DNA of 12,014 bases from Betaproteobacteria bacterium (lineage in GTDB: Bacteria; Pseudomonadota; Gammaproteobacteria; Burkholderiales; SG8-41): assembly GCA_025356695.1 (NCBI GenBank), contig JANXSE010000246.1, positions 1-12,014 of the forward strand, written 5' to 3'. The notes under the pieces were generated by a model. That model did not search any database and was not told the origin of the DNA. It saw nothing but the letters and a program-made list of their open reading frames with translations. Position numbers and translations under genes: made by a program. This document shows positions 6,132-12,014 of the stretch, piece after piece; the first letter of the stretch is position 1, and every line of letters starts with the position of its first letter.

Positions 6132-7936
6132 GATAGTTTCGAGAACAGCGCGCGTTTTTTGTACTGTCGCGGCTCCATGTCGCGGATGACCCTGACCAGC
6201 ATGCGTGTTGCCTCGGCGACGAACGGCCCCTTGTTCAGCATTACGCACTCGGCGCGCATCGACATCGCCGCATCAGTCATTTCGGCGCGCGTCGGCACGC
6301 CGGTATGCGCCAGGCTGTCGAGCACCTGTGTCGCCCAGATCACCGGCAGGTGGCAGGCCTCGCCGAAACCGAGGATTTCCTCCTGCAGCTCGGCCAGCTG
6401 CTCGAAGCTCGCCTCGACGGCAAGATCGCCGCGCGCGATCATCAGCCCCGCCGGCCGGTAACGCAGCACCGCGAAGAGAATATCGGGCAAGTTGCGGATC
6501 GCGCCCTGCGTTTCGAGTTTCAGCACCAGACCGAAGCCGAGTGCCGCGTCGGCATGCAGGCGCCTGACAATGCGATCGACATCGCGCCGCGAATTGACGA
6601 ACGACACATCGACGCCATCCGCATGCGCGAGCGCGAACCGGAGCGCCGCCTCGTCCTCGGGCCCGAGTGCCGGCAGGCTGACGTGACTGTCAGGGAAGGC
6701 CAGCCCCTTGCCCGAACGCAGTCGCGCCGGCGACTTCGCCGTCTGCGTGACGCGACAGACCAGACCCTGCGTGCCCGACGATTCGGCGACTGCAACAATA
6801 CGGCCGTCGTCGAGCACCACACGCTCGCCGCGCTTGACCTGTGCCAGCACGCCGACCTCCGGACAACGCAGCACCGGCAGCTTTTCGGCCGCAGTCGCGC
6901 GCCCGCTTTCGTTGAGGATGAAGCGGCCGCCGCGGTCGAGCAGGACGTCGCAGGGTTCGCGCGGGATGGCGCCGATGCAACCGCGTTCCAGCCAGCGCCG
7001 GCCGCGCCGCCATTCGACCGCCAGCCCCGCCGTGAGGTAGAGCGACTGCGCGCATTCGGCGCGCGCCTCCTGCGGCGAGGCGGCAACGATCACCAGTTCG
7101 CGCACCCGCCCGCCGGCGTCGCGCAAACGCAGATGGTCGCCCACACGCAGACGGCCGAACCATTCGGGCGGCAGCGGCACCTGCGGTGCGGCGACAAACC
7201 GCGGCACCAGCGTCACGCTCGTCGCGACAATGCTTTTACCGAGGTGGTCCTTGCGGCGCGCAAAGTGCAACACCGTCGCCTGCGTGCGGCGGATCTCGGC
7301 GCGCAGCTTCGGCCCCGGCAGATCGACAAACACCTTGAGGCTTTTGCCGCGCGCCGCCGCGCGCGCGCGCACGACGTCGATCACGCTGCGCCACGCCGCG
7401 GGCGATTCGTGCGCGGCGTTGATGCGCAGGATGTTGGCGCCGGCGCGCAGCACCTTGTCCGCCCACGCCGTGGTGACCTCGGCGGCATCGGGTGCGGTCA
7501 CCATGATGTAGACGTGACGGTCGGCCGGATGCGGCCCGAACAGCAGGCGCGTGTTGTCGTGCAGCGTCGCCTCGGCCGCGCTCTTGTTGAGCTCTTCGTG
7601 CGCGCTGCGTCCGCGGCCGCCCAGATGCGGCAAATCGAGCCAGCCGGCCAGACGCACCAGCGTGTCGCGCACATGGCCTTCGGAACGGCCGAGCGACGAC
7701 AGCCCGAGTGCGGCGAGACCGAGCTGCAGCTGCCGCACTTTCTGTTTGCGCAGGCCGAGGTAATGCGCGAGGTTCACCGCGCTGTGCCGCTGCTCGGGCA
7801 GGGCGGTGTTGATATGACGGCGCCGCGCCACCGCCTCGCGGTGGATCGCATCGACGACGGCGCGCAAACGACGGCGCAACGCGGCAAGGCGTCGCGCATC
7901 GGATACCACAACCGGCTGACGTAATTTGGCAGGCAT
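6128..7936 (-). CDS. Divergent pyruvate-kinase-like protein
   Basis: A 602-aa protein of the pyruvate kinase superfamily (phosphoenolpyruvate + ADP to pyruvate + ATP in classical members). Residues 1-140 form an Arg-rich helical extension absent from classical enzymes. The barrel begins at VYIMVTAPDAAEV. Matching active-site elements are R171-I-N173-A-A-H176 (classical R-L-N-F-S-H), D205-L-P-G-P-K210-L-R (classical D-T-K-G-P-E-I-R), K473-L-E475, A-R-G-D504-L-A-V-E and A535-T536-Q537, followed by PTRAEMTDAA. So the PEP/Mg residues Arg, Lys, Glu, Asp and Thr are kept. The potassium ligands Ser and Thr are replaced by Ala175 and Leu206, and Lys210 stands where potassium-dependent enzymes have Glu, as in potassium-independent ones. 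The chain ends just after VMLNKGPFVAEATRML, so the C-terminal regulatory domain is missing. True activity is an inference. The 117-nt gap to the divergent Bug receptor holds its promoter. Confidence 0.82.
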   Translation of the reverse strand: MPAKLRQPVVVSDARRLAALRRRLRAVVDAIHREAVARRRHINTALPEQRHSAVNLAHYLGLRKQKVRQLQLGLAALGLSSLGRSEGHVRDTLVRLAGWLDLPHLGGRGRSAHEELNKSAAEATLHDNTRLLFGPHPADRHVYIMVTAPDAAEVTTAWADKVLRAGANILRINAAHESPAAWRSVIDVVRARAAARGKSLKVFVDLPGPKLRAEIRRTQATVLHFARRKDHLGKSIVATSVTLVPRFVAAPQVPLPPEWFGRLRVGDHLRLRDAGGRVRELVIVAASPQEARAECAQSLYLTAGLAVEWRRGRRWLERGCIGAIPREPCDVLLDRGGRFILNESGRATAAEKLPVLRCPEVGVLAQVKRGERVVLDDGRIVAVAESSGTQGLVCRVTQTAKSPARLRSGKGLAFPDSHVSLPALGPEDEAALRFALAHADGVDVSFVNSRRDVDRIVRRLHADAALGFGLVLKLETQGAIRNLPDILFAVLRYRPAGLMIARGDLAVEASFEQLAELQEEILGFGEACHLPVIWATQVLDSLAHTGVPTRAEMTDAAMSMRAECVMLNKGPFVAEATRMLVRVIRDMEPRQYKKRALFSKLS

Positions 7937-8028
7937 GTCTCATGCTAGGCAATACTCGACCGAAATAATGTGTTCCAGATCAAATATCCGGCAGGCAGGC
8001 CTTGCGCCGCAAAGCGCGGCACTTGGAA

Positions 8029-8034
8029 TATACT
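8029..8034 (+). promoter_or_regulatory. Possible -10 element for the receptor 2 operon
   Basis: TATACT (5 of 6 to TATAAT) lies 20 nt before the ATG at 8054, in the short gap between the divergent pyruvate-kinase-like gene and the operon. The nearest -35-like hexamer, TTGCGC (8002-8007), is 21 nt away, too far for a standard sigma-70 promoter. The call is weak. If correct, the 5' leader would be only about a dozen bases. Confidence 0.25.
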
Positions 8035-8043
8035 GGGCGCTCT

Positions 8044-8052
8044 GAGGAGAGG
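8044..8052 (+). promoter_or_regulatory. Ribosome binding site fixing the receptor 2 start
   Basis: GAGGAGAGG precedes the ATG at 8054. The next residues form a clean signal peptide, so this site decides against the longer in-frame ATG at 7970, which would place 28 non-signal residues in front. Confidence 0.75.
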
Positions 8053-8053
8053 C

Positions 8054-9019
8054 ATGAACAAACGACTACACATTGCCGCGGCACTTGCTGCTGCGACCTG
8101 CATTTCTGCAACCGCTTGCGCGCAATCGCCGTTCAGCCGCCCGGTGCGCATGATTGTCGGCTCTGCACCGGCCGGACCGTCGGATGTACAGGCGCGCCTG
8201 ATCGTGCCGAAGATGTCGGAAGTACTCGGCGTTTCCATCATCGTCGACAACCGGCCGAGCAACAATGCGATCGTTGGCATGGAAATCGCCGCCAAGGCAC
8301 TGCCCGACGGCCACACCTTCGCCATCGGCAACAGCGGCACGCACGCGGTAAATGCCACGCTCTACAAATCGCTGCCATACGACGCGGTGACCGATTTTAT
8401 TCCGGTCTCGCAGTTATCGACCACCGGCATGGTGGTCGCCGCCAACGCCAAACTGCCGGGCACCACGATTCAGGAACTGGCCACCTACGCAAAAACGCGC
8501 CCCGGCGGGCTCAATATCGCGATTCCGGGCGCCACCGGTGAACTTGCCGGTGACGCACTGTGGAAACAGCTCGGCATCAAGATGACCAACATCCAGTACA
8601 AAGGCAGCGCGCCGTCGGAACTCGCGGTCGTGTCCGGGGAAGCGTCGATCTCGATGCTGACGCCGCTGGCGACGCAAAACCATTTGCAGACCGGACGCAT
8701 GAAGGCGTACGGCATCACCAGTTCGACGCGCTCGCCGGTACTGCCCGATGTGCCGACGCTTGCCGAACAGGGCGTGACCGGTTACGACATCCAGTATTGG
8801 ACCGGACTGTTCCTGCCGGCCAAAACACCTGATCCGATCGTGCGCGCCGTGCACAAGGCCGTGGTCGCCGCGCTGCAAACCGCCGAGGTCCGCGATCGCC
8901 TGCGCGCGCTCGGCTTACAGGCGGTGGGCAACACGCCGGAGGAATTCCGCGCCATCGTCAAACGCGACGTCGAAAAATTCCGCAAGATCATCATCGACTC
9001 TGGCATTCCGCGTTTGTAA
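8054..9019 (+). CDS. Bug-family TTT periplasmic substrate-binding protein (receptor 2)
   Basis: A 321-aa exported receptor of the Bug/TctC family, first gene of a probable four-gene operon. Signal peptide: MNKR, then a hydrophobic stretch to about residue 22, with cleavage likely after ACA before QSPFSRPVRMIVGSAPAGPS, the typical mature start. Other family marks are the A-x-x-LPDGHTFAIGNSG segment, NIQYKGSAPSELAVVSGE, SPVLPDVPTLAEQGVTGYD and the closing RAIVKRDVEKFRKII. The glycine-rich ligand loop of the family (PNR-x-GAGG type) reads DNRPSNNAIVGME, so its glycines are largely lost, which may alter ligand choice. No membrane subunits are encoded nearby. The next gene starts 33 nt downstream. 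It should deliver or sense the compound handled by the following enzymes, but the ligand is not deducible. Confidence 0.93.
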   Translation: MNKRLHIAAALAAATCISATACAQSPFSRPVRMIVGSAPAGPSDVQARLIVPKMSEVLGVSIIVDNRPSNNAIVGMEIAAKALPDGHTFAIGNSGTHAVNATLYKSLPYDAVTDFIPVSQLSTTGMVVAANAKLPGTTIQELATYAKTRPGGLNIAIPGATGELAGDALWKQLGIKMTNIQYKGSAPSELAVVSGEASISMLTPLATQNHLQTGRMKAYGITSSTRSPVLPDVPTLAEQGVTGYDIQYWTGLFLPAKTPDPIVRAVHKAVVAALQTAEVRDRLRALGLQAVGNTPEEFRAIVKRDVEKFRKIIIDSGIPRL

Positions 9020-9052
9020 TCGCGGCGCCATTGTTTAAACCAGGAGACCGTA

Positions 9053-10246
9053 ATGCCCAGTTCGAAGCTGCCTGACGGCGAGCTTGCCTACAGCTATTTT
9101 CCCGACAACTACCGCTGGTCGCACGGTGTGCTGATCGCGCTCGGCGGCGCGCCCTGGGGCGGTGCCGAAATCGACGAGATCAACCGCATCGGCCTCAGAT
9201 TGAAAAACCACGTCGGCGACGACATCGCGTGGTTCAACGAATGGGCGGGCGAAGCCGAACGCATCGAGAACATCGGCCACGCCGAAGCAGCCAAGGGCCA
9301 CAACATCACCGCCGCGTCCTACCTGATGCGCGCCGCGCACTACTATCATGTCGGCGAACGCTTTTCGCAGCCGAAGACCGCCGAAACCCAGGCCGCTTAC
9401 AAGCGCGGCGTCGACGCCTTCCGCAAGGGCGCGGAACTGAACAAGGCGCTGCGCCTCGAACACGTCGAAATTCCTTATGAAGGAACCAGCCTGCCGGGCA
9501 TCATCGTGCACGCCGACCAGCAGCCAGGCAAAAAAGGCCCGGTCATGCTGTTCCTCGACGGCTTCGATGTGACGAAAGAAATCCAGTACTTCCGCGGCAT
9601 TCCGGAAATGGTCAAACGCGGCATCTCGGTGCTGCTGCTCGACGGCCCCGGCAACGGTGAGGCAATCCGCTTCCGCAATCTGATGCTGCATCACGAAACC
9701 GAGCGCCACGCCGGCGCGGCTTATGATTTTCTCGCTGCACGTGCCGAGTTCGACCCCAAACACATCGGCATCATGGCACTCTCACTCGGCGGTTATTACG
9801 CGCCGCGCGCGGCGTCGATGGACAACCGCTTCGCCTGCTGCATTTCCTGGGGCCCGGAGTGGGACTACCACACCAAGTGGAAAATCCGGCTCGAGCGCAT
9901 CGAACGCGGCGAAGTGCTGTCGCTGTCGGTACCCTGGCAGCACCTGCTGTGGGTGTTCGGCGTCAAGACCAAGGAAGAAGCCTTCAAGAAACTCGAAGGC
10001 TTCAAGCTCGACGGCGTGATCCAGAAAATGCAGTGCCCGTACCTGCTGGTGCACGGTGAAGGCGACCAGCAGGCGCCGTTCGAGCACGCCGAGAACATGA
10101 TCAACGCCTGCGGCTCGGCCAACAAGCACATGAAAATCTTCAAACGCGAAGAAGGCGGCTACCATCACTGCCAGGTCGACAACGTCACGATCGGCATGGC
10201 TTACATGGCGGACTGGGTTGCCGAAGTGCTGAAGGTGGCACAATAA
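9053..10246 (+). CDS. Alpha/beta hydrolase, DHPON-hydrolase/FrsA-like
   Basis: A 397-aa cytoplasmic protein without signal peptide. Residues 1-140 form a helical N-terminal region and about 145-397 an alpha/beta-hydrolase fold. The layout and the segment LFLDGFDVTKEIQYF resemble the 2,6-dihydroxypseudooxynicotine hydrolase/FrsA esterase group, some of which cleave C-C bonds of beta-diketone-like substrates. The proposed triad is Ser244 in A-L-S-L-G-G-Y-Y (the nucleophile elbow has Ala instead of the first Gly), Asp338 in VHGEGDQQAP, and His371 or His372 in GGYHHCQ. The oxyanion region is DGPGNGEA-like. AGGAG (9042-9046), 6 nt before the ATG, supports the start. It sits between the Bug receptor and an exported MBL hydrolase in a tight same-strand series, so it likely acts on the imported compound or a product of it. 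Exact reaction unknown. Confidence 0.88.
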   Translation: MPSSKLPDGELAYSYFPDNYRWSHGVLIALGGAPWGGAEIDEINRIGLRLKNHVGDDIAWFNEWAGEAERIENIGHAEAAKGHNITAASYLMRAAHYYHVGERFSQPKTAETQAAYKRGVDAFRKGAELNKALRLEHVEIPYEGTSLPGIIVHADQQPGKKGPVMLFLDGFDVTKEIQYFRGIPEMVKRGISVLLLDGPGNGEAIRFRNLMLHHETERHAGAAYDFLAARAEFDPKHIGIMALSLGGYYAPRAASMDNRFACCISWGPEWDYHTKWKIRLERIERGEVLSLSVPWQHLLWVFGVKTKEEAFKKLEGFKLDGVIQKMQCPYLLVHGEGDQQAPFEHAENMINACGSANKHMKIFKREEGGYHHCQVDNVTIGMAYMADWVAEVLKVAQ

Positions 10247-10274
10247 ACGCGCACAAATAAAAGGGGGAACAGTC

Positions 10275-11234
10275 ATGAATCACATGCTTCGACTAGCGAT
10301 ATTCGCATTGCTTGCCGCGCTTGGCACTACGGCCGCAGCACAAGTCTTCAACACGACGCGGTCGCCGAAGGGTGACAAAGAGTGGCCGGTGGTAAAGGAA
10401 GGCATCACGGTCAAGGTCTCGCCCCACGTTTACGCCATTCCCAGCGAATCCGTGCCGGGGGTGCCGAACGTCGGCATCATCGTCGGCAGCAAGGCCACCA
10501 TGATCGTCGATCCCGGCATGGGGCGGCTCAGCGGAGAAGCAGTCGCGCGTGAAATGGCGAAGGTCAGCAAGAACACGGATGTTTACCTCGTCACCACCCA
10601 TCTGCATCCCGAGCACACTACCGGCGAACTGGCGTTCCCCAACGCGAAGATCATCCGCGCCGCGGCCGAGCAGAAGGACATCGACGAATCCGGCATGCAG
10701 TGGGTCAACATCTTCGCCAAACGCTCGCCTGAACGGGCGGAGATTCTGAAGGGCGTATCGTTCCGCAAAGCCGACGAGATTTTCGACAAGGAAAAAACGG
10801 TCGACCTCGGCGGCGTGCGTGTGCGCCTGATGTATGTGGGGCCGGCGCATACGCTCGGCGACACCGCGTTTTACGTCGAAGGCGACAATGTGCTGTTCCC
10901 CGGCGATCTCGCGATGAAAGACATCTTCCCCGCGTTTGCGATGCCACAGTCGAGCATGCGCTCGTGGCTCGCCAGCCTTGAAGCGCTTGACCGTCTGAAG
11001 CCCGCGCACGTGATCGGCTCCCATGGCGACCTCGCGGATGGCGCTATCATCGGCGCCAATCGCGAGTTGTTGAGCGCGCTGCAGGCGCGCACGCTGGCGC
11101 TCAAGCGCGAAGGCAAAACCGCTGCGGCCACCGGCAAACTGCTCGTCGAGGAATTCAAGGCGAAGTATCCGGCGTGGGACCAGCCGGTCCGCGTGCTCTC
11201 GGCCGTCGACGCGATCTATAAAGAAAACCCCTGA
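10275..11234 (+). CDS. Exported metallo-beta-lactamase-fold hydrolase
   Basis: A 319-aa MBL-superfamily protein with a signal peptide (hydrophobic residues about 5-17, cleavage near AAA-QVF), so probably periplasmic. Metal site: H109-L-H111-P-E113-H114 in THLHPEHTTGE, His192 in GPAHTLGDT, Asp211 in LFPGDLA and His250 in GSHGD. This is a complete two-metal set except that the usual Asp of HxHxDH is Glu113. Superfamily members hydrolyse esters, thioesters, lactones, beta-lactams or phosphodiesters; nothing here singles out one. The motif wording HPEHTTGE is closest to the uncharacterised exported MBL group that includes quinoprotein-associated hydrolases. AGGGGG (10262-10267) lies 7 nt before the ATG. 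It follows the alpha/beta hydrolase by 28 nt, and the next gene starts 25 nt after it, which supports one operon. Confidence 0.9.
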   Translation: MNHMLRLAIFALLAALGTTAAAQVFNTTRSPKGDKEWPVVKEGITVKVSPHVYAIPSESVPGVPNVGIIVGSKATMIVDPGMGRLSGEAVAREMAKVSKNTDVYLVTTHLHPEHTTGELAFPNAKIIRAAAEQKDIDESGMQWVNIFAKRSPERAEILKGVSFRKADEIFDKEKTVDLGGVRVRLMYVGPAHTLGDTAFYVEGDNVLFPGDLAMKDIFPAFAMPQSSMRSWLASLEALDRLKPAHVIGSHGDLADGAIIGANRELLSALQARTLALKREGKTAAATGKLLVEEFKAKYPAWDQPVRVLSAVDAIYKENP

Positions 11235-11259
11235 CCCCTTCGAAAAAGCAGACGCAACC

Positions 11260-12014
11260 ATGTCCAGAGTCGCAGTCATCGGCAACACTCCGCGCGCCAT
11301 CGGCGCCGTCTGCGCAGCCGACCTCACGCTGTGCGGTCATCAGGTGCGCTTCACCGTATTTGAAGACCAGCGCGAGCAGCTACCGGCCATCATGAAGGCG
11401 GGCGGCTTCACGGTCGAGGGTGACGCACAGCATCTCATCTCGAAAAAAACCGGCTTCGCCGCCATCGAGCGTATTTGCGACAGCACCGCGGAAGCGCTGC
11501 AGGATGCGGAAGTCGTGCTGATCGAAGTCGACATGCATCAGCTCGAAAAACGCTTCAGCGCGATGATTCCCGAATTCGCGCGCGGCGCGGTGGTGCACGT
11601 TCAAAGCCACGGCTACTGGCCGGCGGCACGCCTGACGCCGCTGCTGCGGCGCGCCGGCCGCGCAGACGTGCTCGTCACCGAAGCGCCGGCGCCGACACAT
11701 GCTGCGCGCATCAACGGCACGGTGGTCACGCCCAAGGGCCTGCGCCGCGGCATCCAGATCGCCACCGTACCGGCAGCGCGCGCCGGCGAGGCATTGGCGG
11801 CGCTGACGCCGCTGTTCCCCGGTCTCACCGCCGCCACGTCGGTATTGCAGACGGGGCTGGAAAATCTCAACCTCATCGTGCACCCGGCGATGGTGCTGCC
11901 AAACGTCGGCATGATGGAACGGGCCAAACTCGACGGCAAAAAAACCGGCTTCTATCAGGAGTGCGTGGTGCCGTCCGCCGGTGTGCTCGGCGATGCGCTC
12001 GATGCCGAGCGCAA
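11260..12014 (+). CDS. Octopine/nopaline dehydrogenase-like protein (cut by window edge)
   Basis: 251 codons are present and the gene runs past the right edge. An N-terminal Rossmann-like domain (about 1-180) opens with VAVIGNTPRAIGAVCAADL, and the C-terminal helical domain begins with the signature GLENLNLIVHPAMVLPNVG, which matches the N-x-x-HP-x-x-x-x-N-x-G pattern of the octopine/nopaline dehydrogenase family. His208 is the likely counterpart of the catalytic His of octopine dehydrogenase. Family members reversibly join or split amino acids and 2-oxo acids using NAD(P)H, or oxidise related secondary amines or alcohols. The dinucleotide loop is odd: G-N-T-P-R-A-I-G in place of G-x-G-x-G-G, with two extra residues. 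It starts 25 nt after the MBL gene with no evident Shine-Dalgarno. Its role in an opine-like catabolic route is inference. Confidence 0.8.
   Translation, partial: MSRVAVIGNTPRAIGAVCAADLTLCGHQVRFTVFEDQREQLPAIMKAGGFTVEGDAQHLISKKTGFAAIERICDSTAEALQDAEVVLIEVDMHQLEKRFSAMIPEFARGAVVHVQSHGYWPAARLTPLLRRAGRADVLVTEAPAPTHAARINGTVVTPKGLRRGIQIATVPAARAGEALAALTPLFPGLTAATSVLQTGLENLNLIVHPAMVLPNVGMMERAKLDGKKTGFYQECVVPSAGVLGDALDAER

Noticed and set aside
6305..7924. A 539-codon open frame on the plus strand
   Set aside because: It lies wholly antisense to the pyruvate-kinase-like gene, its translation is Arg/Gln/His-rich without domains, and such long shadows are normal in GC-rich DNA.
7970..8053. An upstream extension of the receptor 2 gene to the ATG at 7970
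   Set aside because: It would bury the signal peptide behind 28 residues; the strong ribosome site at 8044-8052 favours 8054.
9035..9763. A 242-codon minus-strand frame
   Set aside because: It is antisense to the alpha/beta hydrolase and has no domain signature.
10293..11327. A 344-codon minus-strand frame
   Set aside because: It is antisense to the MBL gene, which has a full metal motif set and signal peptide. The shadow shows no recognisable motif.

Overview
The window looks like a chromosomal segment of a GC-rich betaproteobacterium, most likely of the order Burkholderiales. This is an inference from the GC-rich, tightly packed coding, from two Bug-family (tripartite tricarboxylate transporter) periplasmic receptors within 12 kb (a family hugely expanded in Burkholderiales), and from a GC-rich palindromic intergenic repeat of the kind common in these genomes. 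No phage, transposon, CRISPR, rRNA or tRNA gene was seen.

Left block, minus strand (1-2135): a glutathione S-transferase-like gene is followed with a 4-nt ATGA overlap by a Bug receptor. After a palindromic repeat comes the 5' end of an acyl-CoA dehydrogenase that runs off the left edge. Divergent from the GST is a small MAPEG-family membrane protein (2420-2815), so two glutathione-linked genes share one intergenic region.

Centre (3099-7936): a large hybrid sensor (periplasmic Cache-like domain, PAS, PAS, GAF, HisKA, HATPase) lies on the plus strand. An FNR/Anr-type box precedes it. One in-frame TAG codon (4110-4112) falls inside the first PAS domain, exactly where this motif normally carries Gln, so the gene is either a fresh nonsense pseudogene, a readthrough gene or a sequence error. 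It converges, with stop codons overlapping by 4 nt, on a divergent 602-aa pyruvate-kinase-like protein on the minus strand. That protein has a long N-terminal extension, no C-terminal regulatory domain and altered potassium-site residues.

Right block, plus strand (8054-12014): a probable operon of a second Bug receptor, an alpha/beta hydrolase of the dihydroxypseudooxynicotine-hydrolase/FrsA type, an exported metallo-beta-lactamase-fold hydrolase, and an octopine/nopaline-dehydrogenase-like protein cut by the right edge. Together they suggest capture of a carboxylated compound in the periplasm followed by hydrolysis and oxidation. The substrate cannot be read from the sequence, and no transporter membrane subunits (TctA/TctB) are present. 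This cluster is the best candidate in the window for an undescribed pathway.
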